Shown: in pieces, positions 18,088 through 26,751 of the stretch
Position numbering within the stretch: position 1 is the first letter of the stretch
Layout of the letters: every line of letters starts with the position of its first letter
Assembly (NCBI GenBank): GCA_963822115.1
Contig: CAWGGM010000015.1
Location: 186,001-250,000 of the forward strand
Length of the DNA stretch: 64,000 bases
Direction of reading: 5' to 3'
DNA from: CAWDXG01 sp963822115
GTDB taxonomy: Bacteria > Myxococcota_A > Polyangia > Polyangiales > Polyangiaceae
Made by a program: the position numbers and the translations under genes
Notes under the pieces: generated by a model
The model's database searches: none
What the model was told of the DNA's origin: nothing
The model's input: the letters and a program-made list of their open reading frames with translations, nothing else

Positions 18088-18165
18088 GGCGAGATCCGGC
18101 AATTTCGCGCGGGCTGCCTGCTCGGGGCCTCAGGCGGGTACTGCCTGTATAGACGGTATTGTCGC

Positions 18166-18849
18166 ATGCGCTTGCCTACCCCCTCGACCCTGTCCCTGTT
18201 CCTGGGCTTGCTGCTCGCGGCCGCGGCGGGGTGCTCGAGCGGGGGAGATATCGGGTTGTTCGGTGGCGGTGCGGGCGGCAGCGCAGGCGCTGGTGTCGGG
18301 CACGCGTGCACCAGCGACTCGCAGTGCGACGCACCCCGCAGCCATTGCGACACCTCCACGAAGCAGTGCGTGCAGTGTCTGACGACGGCGAACTGCAGCA
18401 AAGGGGTGTGCGACCCCGCCAGCCATAGCTGCGTCGAGTGCATCGACAACTCCAGCTGCAGTGGCGACACGCCGTACTGCGATGCCTCCAGCCACGCCTG
18501 CGTCGAATGTCTGGGGCCGGCCAACTGCAGTGCCGGGCAGACCTGCGACCCGTTGACGCGCCAGTGCGTGGATAGCTGCTCGTCGAACGCGGACTGCACG
18601 TCCAGCGACCGCCCGCTGTGCGACCAGTCGCGCGGACTGTGTGTGCACTGCCTCGACGACAGCAGCTGCACCTCCGACATGCCGCGCTGCGACACGGCCG
18701 CGGGCATCTGCGTGCGCTGCCTCGCCGATTCCGACTGCAGCACATCGGACAAGCCGCACTGCAGTCCCCAGCATCTGTGCGTGGAATGCACGAGCACGAC
18801 CGACTGCGTGAGCGGCCAGTGCCTCGACTACGAATGCCAGGGCGGCTGA
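18166..18849 (+). CDS. Cys-repeat lipoprotein (first of a tandem pair)
   Basis: A lipoprotein signal (lipobox AAAGC) and a short Gly/Ala linker are followed by about seven repeats of about 24 residues, of the form CVECLxxxxCSxxxPxCDxxxxxC, with six Cys per pair of units. No enzymatic motif. The repeat family continues in the next gene 40 bp downstream, which is longer. Probably a disulfide-stapled surface or periplasmic protein. It lies behind an ECF sigma/FecR pair on the same strand. Confidence 0.85.
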   Translation: MRLPTPSTLSLFLGLLLAAAAGCSSGGDIGLFGGGAGGSAGAGVGHACTSDSQCDAPRSHCDTSTKQCVQCLTTANCSKGVCDPASHSCVECIDNSSCSGDTPYCDASSHACVECLGPANCSAGQTCDPLTRQCVDSCSSNADCTSSDRPLCDQSRGLCVHCLDDSSCTSDMPRCDTAAGICVRCLADSDCSTSDKPHCSPQHLCVECTSTTDCVSGQCLDYECQGG

Positions 18850-18889
18850 CGCCCTTTCTTGATCAGAACTCAACAAAAGAAGGACCGCC

Positions 18890-20371
18890 ATGGTGAAACG
18901 AGCAAAGATCTTCGCGCTGATAGCAATAGGAAGCTGTATGACCGCCGGTCTGGTCACCGGCTGCGGTAGCTCCAACAATTCTTCCATCGGGTCGTCGACC
19001 GGGGGGGCCGACGCGGGTGGCGCCGGCGGTAGCGCGGCTCAGGATGGTGGCTCGACCGGCGGCTCCAGCGGAACCGCGGGTACCGGTGCGACGGGTACCG
19101 GCGGGACTGCCGGCACGGGCACCGGCGGCACGGGCACCGGCGGCACCGGCGGAACGGGCACTGGTTGCACCTCCAGCGCCCAGTGTACTCCGGGCACGCC
19201 GTACTGCGACACGGCGTCCGGTACCTGCGTGGAGTGTGTCGGCGACGCCAACTGCGCCAACCACCAGAATCGAACGGTCTGCGATACGGCCACGCACACC
19301 TGCGTGCAGTGCAACGCGGACGCGGACTGCGCTGGCGGCAACAACCCGTACTGCGACACCGGCACCCATCAGTGCGTGCAGTGTCTGACCACGGCCAACT
19401 GCGGCAACGCGAACCAGGCGTGTGACACGGCGACCAACCGCTGCGTGGCGACCTGCACGACCAGCGGCAGCTGCGCGGCGCCCACGCCCTACTGCGACAC
19501 GCAGAAGGGATACTGCGTGGAGTGTCTCGGCAACGCGAACTGCCCGAACCAGTTCCAGACGGTGTGCGCGCCGTCCGGTCAGTGCGTGCAGTGCGTGGAC
19601 AACTCGACCTGCACCGGCGGGCGTCCCTACTGCGACACCGCCGCGCAGCGCTGTGTGGAGTGTCTGACCAACGCCAACTGCGGCGACCCGAACCTGGTGT
19701 GCAGCCCGACGAACCGTTGCGTGTGCGCAGGCGGGCAGACACAGTGCAACGGGCAGTGCGTGGACACCACGTCGGATGCGAACAACTGCGGCCAGTGCGG
19801 TCGCCAGTGCGCTGCCGGTAGCTCGTGCGTGAACAGCCAGTGTACCTGCCCGACCGGCTCGCAGCACTGTGGCGGCAATCGTTGCTACGACCTGACCAGC
19901 GACCCGAACCACTGCGGTACGTGCGGGACGCAGTGCCAGGCCGACCAGATGTGCAACGGCAGCGCGTGCGTGTGCCGCACCGGGCTCAGCCAGTGCGGCA
20001 ACAACTGCGTGGACACGAACACCGATCCGAACAACTGCGGCGGCTGCGGCAAGACCTGCAACAACGGACAGGCCTGCCAGGGCGGTGCGTGCGTCTCCAA
20101 CTGCACGGGCGGAACCCAGGCCTGCACGAACAACGGACGGACTGCGTGCGTCAACACCAACGCCGATCCGATGAACTGCGGTCAGTGCGGCCAGCAGTGC
20201 GGGCGCGACCAGATGTGCGTCAACGGCAGGTGCCGTGACTACGCGCCGGCCGTGGGCTGCACGACCTGCCCGTGCCAGGCCTGCAACCAGATCGTCGACA
20301 CCGGGAATCCCGCTTGCTGCAACACCAGCGGCGGGCTGATCTGCGTCGACAGCAACGGCGTTTGCCCATGA
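18890..20371 (+). CDS. Long Cys-repeat lipoprotein with Stig1-like modules
   Basis: A 493-residue lipoprotein (lipobox VTGC). A Gly/Thr/Ala linker precedes about eight repeats of the CVEC...PYCDTxxxxC type shared with the preceding gene. These are followed by four Stig1-like modules (DANNCGQCGRQC, DPNHCGTCGTQC, DPNNCGGCGKTC, DPMNCGQCGQQC) and a Cys-rich end. The same last module occurs in the lipoprotein at 7096-7719. A strong terminator follows, so this is the end of the sigma/FecR/lipoprotein cluster. Probably surface-exposed; adhesive or metal-binding roles are only speculation. Confidence 0.88.
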   Translation: MVKRAKIFALIAIGSCMTAGLVTGCGSSNNSSIGSSTGGADAGGAGGSAAQDGGSTGGSSGTAGTGATGTGGTAGTGTGGTGTGGTGGTGTGCTSSAQCTPGTPYCDTASGTCVECVGDANCANHQNRTVCDTATHTCVQCNADADCAGGNNPYCDTGTHQCVQCLTTANCGNANQACDTATNRCVATCTTSGSCAAPTPYCDTQKGYCVECLGNANCPNQFQTVCAPSGQCVQCVDNSTCTGGRPYCDTAAQRCVECLTNANCGDPNLVCSPTNRCVCAGGQTQCNGQCVDTTSDANNCGQCGRQCAAGSSCVNSQCTCPTGSQHCGGNRCYDLTSDPNHCGTCGTQCQADQMCNGSACVCRTGLSQCGNNCVDTNTDPNNCGGCGKTCNNGQACQGGACVSNCTGGTQACTNNGRTACVNTNADPMNCGQCGQQCGRDQMCVNGRCRDYAPAVGCTTCPCQACNQIVDTGNPACCNTSGGLICVDSNGVCP

Positions 20372-20380
20372 CACGCCGCG

Positions 20381-20433
20381 CAACAGGCCGTCGCCTTTGA
20401 CCTGTCGGATCCCCTGACCTAGGCGGCCTGTTG
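20381..20433 (+). repeat. Inverted repeat in the 3' region of the Cys-repeat lipoprotein
   Basis: CAACAGGCCG at 20381-20390 and its exact complement at 20424-20433 enclose a 33-base loop. It begins 9 bases after the stop codon and directly precedes the intrinsic terminator, so the transcript end would fold into two consecutive stem-loops. Confidence 0.5.
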
Positions 20434-20444
20434 TCGGCACCCTT

Positions 20445-20487
20445 GCGGGCCGGAGCTACTTCCCCAGGCTCCGGCCCGCACCTTTTT
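20445..20487 (+). terminator. Intrinsic terminator
   Basis: A perfect 12-bp GC stem (arms 20445-20456 and 20468-20479, 11-base loop) is followed after three bases by five T residues at 20483-20487. It lies about 75 bp behind the Cys-repeat lipoprotein gene and is the best classical rho-independent terminator in the window. Confidence 0.85.
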
Positions 20488-20569
20488 GTCCGCGCTGGCG
20501 CAGCACCGGCGCCAGGCGGCAGCGCTGCCGCCTGCGTCGGTCAGCCGAGCGACGCTGGGCCGATTCGAC

Positions 20570-21346
20570 TCAGCGCAGGTGCGTGCAGATCGGGTCGGTG
20601 GGGCTGAGGATGATGGTATCGACGCACACGCCGCTCTGCGACCCGGCGGCGATTGCACAGATGTCGCTCTGGCAGTCCGAGTTCCCGCTGCAGGCCGCGC
20701 TCTTGGCGGCCTTGGCCTGGCAGGTTCCGGAAACGCACTGCGCTGCGTCGACGCAGGGCTGGGTCGCCGAGCAGGCGGCGCCAACAGCCTTGCTCGCGAG
20801 GCAGTTCGAGCCGTCGCAGTAGTAGTTTGCGGCGCAGGTCTCGTCGGGCTGGTCGCACGGGAACCCGCCGCTCTGGATCTTGGGCTTGTAGCAGGTGCCG
20901 CTGCTGTCGCCCGGGCGGATGACGCAGTGCAGCCCCTCGAGCGTGTTGCAGCCGCTGTCGTCGCTGCAGGTATCCCCCTCTGCACCGGGACCCTTTTCCA
21001 GCTGGTCGCAGGGTGCGGCCAGCGACGTGACCAGCTTGTACTCGTCGGACGTGAGCGTTGCGTCCGCGTACGCGTCGTGGACCGCGCTGATGCACTGTTT
21101 GGCATACTTGGAGGAGTAGCCGCTTGGAGACACGAGGGTCAGGCAGTACTCCTTCTGGGCTGCGACGCAGGCGTCGGCCGAGGCAGCGGAGCAATTGGCG
21201 ACGACCTTGCTGTTGCAGGCCGCCTTGCCCCACTGCTCGCAGAACGAGCCCACGTCCCGGTATGGATCCTGCGCGCCTGGGCCGGCCTGGGCGCCGGAAC
21301 AACCAGCCGCGAAACACAGCAGAAGAATCGAGGAAAGCGCTTTCAT
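20570..21346 (-). CDS. Cys-rich lipoprotein of unknown function
   Basis: 258 residues with a lipoprotein signal (lipobox FAAGC). The first half is helical with scattered Cys (FCEQWGKAAC, YAKQCISAVHDAYADA); the second half carries short Cys modules typical of secreted myxobacterial proteins (GDTCSDDSGCNTLEGLHC, CSGNSDCQSDIC). The ATG at 21346 starts a good signal peptide; 15 further codons upstream would add a charged leader. Convergent with the terminated Cys-repeat operon and divergent from the CPBP protease. Confidence 0.78.
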   Translation of the reverse strand: MKALSSILLLCFAAGCSGAQAGPGAQDPYRDVGSFCEQWGKAACNSKVVANCSAASADACVAAQKEYCLTLVSPSGYSSKYAKQCISAVHDAYADATLTSDEYKLVTSLAAPCDQLEKGPGAEGDTCSDDSGCNTLEGLHCVIRPGDSSGTCYKPKIQSGGFPCDQPDETCAANYYCDGSNCLASKAVGAACSATQPCVDAAQCVSGTCQAKAAKSAACSGNSDCQSDICAIAAGSQSGVCVDTIILSPTDPICTHLR

Positions 21347-21418
21347 GGGTGTCTGTTCTTCGACGATACTCCAGGCTTCCGTATTCGGCATAGAAGGCGG
21401 GCGCCGCGGCCCAACCCG

Positions 21419-22315
21419 ATGAGCGACGTAGGCAGCGAACCGCCCGGACCGGAGCTCCGGCTAGCGGGCCTGGACGACGACAGGGTGCCCACCCGTCTCG
21501 CCGCGGTGTTGATCTGGTTGGCAGCGCTGGTCCTGATGCTCATGGTCAGCGGCGGCATAGCCCTCGCCGCGCAGGCCTCGGCGATTGCTTCCGGGGTCAA
21601 GCCCGCGACGTTATTGAAGGATCCGATGTCCTCCCCGCTCGTGAAGGACGCGGGTTGGGTGGCCGCCGGAACGCTGGCCAACGAGCTGTCCATCGTCGCC
21701 GTCCTGGTGGCGTGCTTGGTGCTGTTCCGGCTGTCGAGGCGAGCGGTGCTGCCGCTTGCCGCCCCGCGTCCCGCAGCGGTGGGGGGCGCCCTGTTGCTGG
21801 TCTTCGGCCTGGCGCCTCTGGCCGACGCCGCCGGCGAGCTCGTCCATCGCGTCGTGGGCAACGACGTCACGGCTGCCAAGGTCGTCGGCGAGGCAGCCCG
21901 CAATGCGACGCCGCTGACGCTGGCCTTGTTGTTCCTGTGCGTAGCGGTGGTGCCGGGTGTGGTGGAAGAGGCGATGTTCCGCGGGCTGCTCACATCGGCG
22001 TTCCTGCGCCGCTCGGCAGTGGCCGCCGTCATCGTGCCGAGCGTGATGTTCGGGATCTTCCACCTCGAGCCGACGCAGGTTGCGGGGACGATCATTCTGG
22101 GCATCGGCTTTGCGCTGGTCAGGCTGTACACGCGGTCGCTTGGCCCGGGCATGATCGCGCACGCGGTGTACAACGGTTCGGTGATCGCGGCGCTCCGCTA
22201 CGCTGGTCCGCCCGCTGCCCAGCGTGTGTCGCCGATCCCGGTGCTGCTGGGCCTGCTGATAGCGGTCTTCGGCCTGCTGCTACTCAGGCGGGCGGCTCCT
22301 CTGGCGGACAACTAG
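21419..22315 (+). CDS. CPBP family intramembrane metalloprotease
   Basis: 298 residues with about eight hydrophobic segments. The abortive-infection/CPBP motifs are present: EEAMFR (Glu183, Glu184, Arg188), FGIFH (His215) and HAVYN (His248, Asn252), which form the metal site of this Rce1-like protease family. The N-terminal 30 residues are acidic and cytoplasmic. Members cleave prenylated or other membrane substrates, but the substrate cannot be read from context. The ATG at 21419 excludes the longer antisense-derived upstream frame. Confidence 0.9.
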   Translation: MSDVGSEPPGPELRLAGLDDDRVPTRLAAVLIWLAALVLMLMVSGGIALAAQASAIASGVKPATLLKDPMSSPLVKDAGWVAAGTLANELSIVAVLVACLVLFRLSRRAVLPLAAPRPAAVGGALLLVFGLAPLADAAGELVHRVVGNDVTAAKVVGEAARNATPLTLALLFLCVAVVPGVVEEAMFRGLLTSAFLRRSAVAAVIVPSVMFGIFHLEPTQVAGTIILGIGFALVRLYTRSLGPGMIAHAVYNGSVIAALRYAGPPAAQRVSPIPVLLGLLIAVFGLLLLRRAAPLADN

Positions 22316-22444
22316 CGTCGATTCCAGCATTTCCGGCTTGGCTCTGCAGACTCGGGTGTGACCGGCGGCGTCGCTTGCCGTTCCTCGAATTCCGGTTACG
22401 TTCGAGGGGTCGAAGCGCTTCCGGGCGCCGACCCAGGGGAGACC

Positions 22445-22957
22445 ATGAAACGCCATCTGCCGATCGTGCTCGAGCGCGATCTGTTTCTGCGCACGCTGCT
22501 CCGCCATCTGACGGGCACGCTCGAGGAAGTTGTCGGTGAAGAGGAAGCCGCTGGTTTCGTGAGCGCTGTCGGGCAACAGGTCGGCGACTGGATCAACGAC
22601 ATGTACAAGACCGCTCTCGGCGTCGACAAGCTCGACAGGGAAGCGGTGGGCGAGGTGCTGGTCGACCTGAAGCGCCGCATCCAGGGCGACTTCTACATCA
22701 TCGATGCCACAGACCAACGGATCGTGCTGGGCAACCGCGCCTGTCCGTTTGGTGAGCACGTCCGGGATAGGAACTCGCTCTGCATGATGACCTCGAACGT
22801 CTTCGGGACCATCACCTCCGACAACCTGGGCTACGCCCGCGTCGAGCTGGACAGGACAATTGCGCGTGGTGACCCGGAGTGCCTGATCGTCGTGCACCTG
22901 AATAGCGCGCGCCCCGGTGAACCTTCCAATGGACGCGAGTATTTCGGACCACCCTGA
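22445..22957 (+). CDS. Metanogen output domain protein
   Basis: A 170-residue soluble protein. The first half is helical (LFLRTLLRHLTGTLEEVVGEE). The second half has NRACPFGEHV, NSLCMMTSNVFGTI, NLGYARVELD and GDPECLIVVHL, which match what I know of the metanogen output domain 1 family, a module usually linked to signalling proteins. Two or three Cys in this block are conserved in that family. Its 3' end overlaps the start of a hybrid histidine kinase by 29 bp, so the pair is very probably one signalling unit, with this protein as sensor or partner (inference). Confidence 0.75.
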   Translation: MKRHLPIVLERDLFLRTLLRHLTGTLEEVVGEEEAAGFVSAVGQQVGDWINDMYKTALGVDKLDREAVGEVLVDLKRRIQGDFYIIDATDQRIVLGNRACPFGEHVRDRNSLCMMTSNVFGTITSDNLGYARVELDRTIARGDPECLIVVHLNSARPGEPSNGREYFGPP

Positions 22958-24869
22958 TGTGTCGGAGGAGCGGCGCCGCTTGCTCGGCCTCTTGCCGGAC
23001 GCCACGCTTCTGCTCGACGTCGGCGGGAAGATCCTGGAAGCCAACGCTGGCGCGCACAGGTTGCTGGGCTCTGAGCCGCCGCGCCTTGTGGGCACGCTTC
23101 TCGAGTCGCTGGTAGCCTCACCGTTGGAATCGTTCCGCCGCTACCTCGCGGCGTGCTGGCGCACTGGCGCATTGATTCCGGGGGCCGCCACCTTGCGTGC
23201 CGGGTCGGAGAACACCCGCGTCAGACTGTCCGCCGGCGTGCTGGGGCCGCCTGGTACCAGCGGGGCTGCGCTGCTCGTCCGCCTCCAGGCGGCGCAGGCT
23301 TCCCCGTTCGCGCTCCTCACCGAGAAGGTCAATGCGCTCTCGTCCGAGAACGCACAGCGCCGGATGGCCGAAGCGCGATTACAGAGCACGGTCGACGGGC
23401 TGCCCGTTGCCGTGTGTGTGCGGGACGCCCAGGGGCGCTTTGTCCTGACGAACGAGACGTTCCGGCGATGGTTCCGCCCGATGCGCGCTGCGCCACGGGG
23501 GCTGCTACCCGCGGAAGTGCTCGAGCCCGAAGCCGTGGCCGTCGTGGAGGCCGACGAAAGCAGAACGCCTGTCGAGCATGTTCTCGGCTCGGGGGAAGAG
23601 GCCCGACATGTCCTGGTGCAGCGCTTCGAAGCTGGCGTGCAGGACGGAGAGCGGCTCGTGGGGTGGGTGTGGATCGACGTCTCCGCGCAGCGGCGCGCCG
23701 AAAAGGACCGCGAGGAGATGTTCGCGAGCGTGCTCCACGCGCAGAAGCTCGAGAGCCTGGGTGTGCTCGCAGGCGGGATAGCCCACGACTTCAACAATCT
23801 GCTCGTCCCGATCCTCGGCAACGCCGACATGGCGGCCGCGGAAGTCGGCGCGGCATCCCCCGCCGCCGGCTACCTCCGCGACGTATCGACCGCGGCCAGG
23901 CGCGCTGCGGACCTGTGCAAGCAGCTTCTGGCGTACTCCGGCAAGGGGCGGTTCGTCGTCGGCACCGTCGACATCAACGAAGTCGTCCGCGAGACAAGCG
24001 GCCTGCTCGAGGTCTCGACCGGCAGGAACGCGACGCTGAGTTGGGACCTCGATCCGACCGCCGCCAAGGTCAAGGTCGACGTCACCCAGTTCCGGCAGAT
24101 CCTGATGAACCTGATCACGAACGCGTCGGATGCGATTGGCGAACACGCCGGCGTCATCAAGATCGCGACCGGAACAGAGTACTGCTCCGAAAGCTTCCTC
24201 GCGTCGATGGATGTGCCACCGGAGCCCGTGCCAGGCCTGTACACCTGGGTCGAGGTATCCGACACCGGCTCGGGTATGGATAGCGAGACGCGGGCCCGGA
24301 TGTTCGACCCGTTCTTCACGACGAAGTTCACCGGCAGAGGTCTGGGACTTGCCGCCGTGCTCGGTATCGTCAAGGGCCACGGAGCTGCGCTGCGGGTCGA
24401 ATCGCAGCCCGGAAAGGGAACGTCCTTCAAGGTGTTCTTTCCGGCTACGGATGCGGCCGAGGAGCCCGCGGTGGCGACGAGGCGCCCAGCGCGGAAGGCG
24501 CCCCTTCACGGCACGGTCCTGGTCGTCGACGACGAGCGCGGCGTGCGCGGTTTTGCCCAGCGGCTATTGAGTCGGGCCGGTTTCGAAGTATTGCTCGCGG
24601 CGGACGGTGAGGAAGCCCTGCGCGTGGTTCGCGAGCGATCGGACATCTGCCTCGTGCTGCTCGACATGACCATGCCTCGCATGAGCGGCGAAGTGGCGTT
24701 CGAGGAGCTCCGCGCGCTCAGACCTGATCTCCGCGTCATCCTGTCCAGCGGCTACGACGAGCAGGACGCGACCAGCCGCTTCGTGGGGAAGGGGCTCGCG
24801 GCGTTCATCGCCAAGCCCTACGACCCTGACGAGTTCATCGAGACCGTCCGCAGCGTTCTCGACAAGTAG
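22929..24869 (+). CDS. Hybrid sensor histidine kinase (two PAS, HisKA, HATPase, receiver)
   Basis: 646 residues, no transmembrane helix. It has an N-terminal PAS (about 15-120), a second PAS (about 145-255), HisKA with His286 in GGIAHDFNNLL, HATPase with DTGSGMD and GRGLGLAAVLG, and a receiver with VVDDERG and phospho-acceptor Asp579 (LLDMTMPRMSG). The ATG at 22929, with GGTGA upstream, lies inside the preceding metanogen-output gene, implying translational coupling; a GTG four codons earlier is possible. No DNA-binding output gene is adjacent. Confidence 0.93.
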   Translation: MDASISDHPDVSEERRRLLGLLPDATLLLDVGGKILEANAGAHRLLGSEPPRLVGTLLESLVASPLESFRRYLAACWRTGALIPGAATLRAGSENTRVRLSAGVLGPPGTSGAALLVRLQAAQASPFALLTEKVNALSSENAQRRMAEARLQSTVDGLPVAVCVRDAQGRFVLTNETFRRWFRPMRAAPRGLLPAEVLEPEAVAVVEADESRTPVEHVLGSGEEARHVLVQRFEAGVQDGERLVGWVWIDVSAQRRAEKDREEMFASVLHAQKLESLGVLAGGIAHDFNNLLVPILGNADMAAAEVGAASPAAGYLRDVSTAARRAADLCKQLLAYSGKGRFVVGTVDINEVVRETSGLLEVSTGRNATLSWDLDPTAAKVKVDVTQFRQILMNLITNASDAIGEHAGVIKIATGTEYCSESFLASMDVPPEPVPGLYTWVEVSDTGSGMDSETRARMFDPFFTTKFTGRGLGLAAVLGIVKGHGAALRVESQPGKGTSFKVFFPATDAAEEPAVATRRPARKAPLHGTVLVVDDERGVRGFAQRLLSRAGFEVLLAADGEEALRVVRERSDICLVLLDMTMPRMSGEVAFEELRALRPDLRVILSSGYDEQDATSRFVGKGLAAFIAKPYDPDEFIETVRSVLDK

Positions 24870-24889
24870 CGAAAACGAAAGGCCGGCGG

Positions 24890-25987
24890 CTAGCTCCCGA
24901 GCCAGGGCAAGAAGTCGAGCGCGAAGGCCCGCTTGAAGAACCAGACCAGCGCGATGAGCGCCACGGCTGCGGAGAGGGGGATCAGGACGCGCCGGCGGTA
25001 CCAGGGTCGGCGCGAGGCCAGGGCGAGCGCCGGGAAGGCCACCACCACGACGATGAGCTGGGCAAGCTCGATGCCCACGTTGAACGAGACCAGCGCGAGC
25101 ACGGTGCCGCGGCTCGGTAGCTGGATGTCGGCCAGCACCGACGCGAAGCCGAAGCCGTGCACGAGACCGAACAGCGCGGCGGTCAAGAAGCGCCCCCTGA
25201 TCTCGCGGCGCACGATGTTTTCCACGCCGACCACCACGATACTGAGCGCGATCGCGCTCTCGGTGAAACGCGAGGGCAGCCGCACCAAGCCGAGGCCGGC
25301 CGCGATCAGCGTGATGGAATGGCCGAGCGTGAAGCCGGTGACCACGCCGGCTACCGCGCGCGTCGCGCTGCCGAGGCTCTGCTTCCGCGTGGCGAGCGCG
25401 GCGGCCAGGAGCAGGCCTATCACGAACAGGATGTGATCGATGCCGGTCTCGACGTGCTTCATGCCGAGCACGACGAAGTCTTCCAGTACCTGGCCGAGCG
25501 TGGGCGGCGTGCCGACCACATGCTCGGGCAGACCCGGCCGGAACACCCACGCGGAGCCGTTGATCGCGCACACCGTCTCGCTCGACGTGTCGACGTTGAA
25601 GCGCCAGGTGTTGCGCAGCGTGACCGGCCCTCTGGGGCAGCCGAAGTGCAACATCACTTTCAGCGCCGGCTCGCCCTGGTCGTGGATCAGCTCCGCCGGG
25701 TCGGCCTTGGCGTGGCAGGGTCCGGCTGGAGTGCGCGCCTGCACGTGATCCTCGACCTGCTGTACGAAGCGCGGCGCTGCTTTGCGCAGCGTCGCTTCGT
25801 CGGGACGGCGCGAGGACAGGCCGAGCGGCGCAGCAAGCAGATGCCCCGCTGTCTCGACGCTCACGTCGATGCCGCCCGGCGCGGAGGCGACCGTGCAGTA
25901 GCTGCGCGGCAGCGCGTGCGCCGCGGCGCCGCCGGCGCAGCACACGAGCGCGAGCGCGAGCAGCAGGGGGACACAGCGACGCGGCAT
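24890..25987 (-). CDS. HupE/UreJ-like membrane protein
   Basis: 365 residues: signal peptide (start ATG 25987), an extracytoplasmic domain of about 160 residues, then six to seven hydrophobic segments. The family motifs are clear: GMKHVETGIDHILFVIGLLL, GFTLGHSITLIAAG and GLVHGFGFA, with conserved His and Asp that could bind nickel. Classical HupE and UreJ move nickel for hydrogenase or urease. Neither enzyme is in the window, and this two-domain form (long N-terminal exported domain) is widespread without such partners, so metal specificity is unknown. Convergent with the hybrid kinase. Confidence 0.85.
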   Translation of the reverse strand: MPRRCVPLLLALALVCCAGGAAAHALPRSYCTVASAPGGIDVSVETAGHLLAAPLGLSSRRPDEATLRKAAPRFVQQVEDHVQARTPAGPCHAKADPAELIHDQGEPALKVMLHFGCPRGPVTLRNTWRFNVDTSSETVCAINGSAWVFRPGLPEHVVGTPPTLGQVLEDFVVLGMKHVETGIDHILFVIGLLLAAALATRKQSLGSATRAVAGVVTGFTLGHSITLIAAGLGLVRLPSRFTESAIALSIVVVGVENIVRREIRGRFLTAALFGLVHGFGFASVLADIQLPSRGTVLALVSFNVGIELAQLIVVVVAFPALALASRRPWYRRRVLIPLSAAVALIALVWFFKRAFALDFLPWLGS

Positions 25988-26127
25988 CGGCCTGCGAGCG
26001 TAGTCGTGAGCGCGCGTCCGGGCTACGGGCGCTGGCACCTCCGCTGGCCCTGCTTGTCCGTGGGGTTGCTGGGTGTTAGGAGACGACGCTTTCCGCGTGC
26101 CCGGAAGCGAGGAGAGTCCCGCGCAGG

Positions 26128-26709
26128 ATGCACGTCTCGCTCGAGCTGTTCTTCAGCGTTTTCGGTGTCATCTTCCTCGCCGAGCTGCCGGACAAGACGG
26201 CACTTTCGGCAATGGTGCTGGCGTCGCGCCACCGCGCGTTGCCCGTGTTCGTCGGCGCGGCCCTCGCGCTCGCGCTCCAGAGCCTGATCGCAGTGGGAGC
26301 GGGCTCGCTCTTGTCGAAGCTGCCGGAGCACGTGGTCCACATCGGGGCGGGACTCCTGTTCCTCGGCTGTGCGCTGGTCATGTGGGTCAAGAAGCCCGAA
26401 GACGACGAGCCGGATGCGAAGGCCGAGGAGAAAGCGGGGTTCTGGAGCGCGCTCTGGACGGTGTTCGCTGTGGTGTTCGTGGCGGAGTGGGGCGACCTGA
26501 CGCAGATCGGCACGGCGGGCTTCCAGGCGAAGTACCACGCGTGGCTGACGATCCTGCTCGCGTCGACGCTCGCGCTGTGGTCGGTGACGGCCATTGCGGT
26601 GTTCGTCGGCAATCGCGCCGCCAGGCTGCTCTCGCCGACGGTCACCCAGAAGGTTGCCGCGGTCGTGTTCGCCGCTATCGGCGCGTTGCTTCTCGCTGGC
26701 GTCGTCTGA
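26128..26709 (+). CDS. GDT1/TMEM165 (UPF0016) family cation transporter
   Basis: 193 residues, about six transmembrane helices in two inverted repeats, joined by an acidic/lysine cytoplasmic loop. The family signature E-x-G-D-K/R-S/T occurs as ELPDKT (Glu19, Asp22) and EWGDLT (Glu120, Asp123). The first repeat has Pro where Gly is usual and the second has Leu where Lys/Arg is usual. Homologues export Mn2+ or exchange Ca2+/Mn2+ for protons. Located between a divergent HupE-like gene and an acyl-CoA synthetase; no shared function is evident. Confidence 0.88.
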   Translation: MHVSLELFFSVFGVIFLAELPDKTALSAMVLASRHRALPVFVGAALALALQSLIAVGAGSLLSKLPEHVVHIGAGLLFLGCALVMWVKKPEDDEPDAKAEEKAGFWSALWTVFAVVFVAEWGDLTQIGTAGFQAKYHAWLTILLASTLALWSVTAIAVFVGNRAARLLSPTVTQKVAAVVFAAIGALLLAGVV

Positions 26710-26751
26710 CGGCTTGCCAGATCGCGCGGGCGAGGGCATGACGTTCCAGTC

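Noticed and set aside
24870..24889. Terminator between the hybrid kinase and the HupE-like gene
   Set aside because: Only 20 bp without a stem of useful length.
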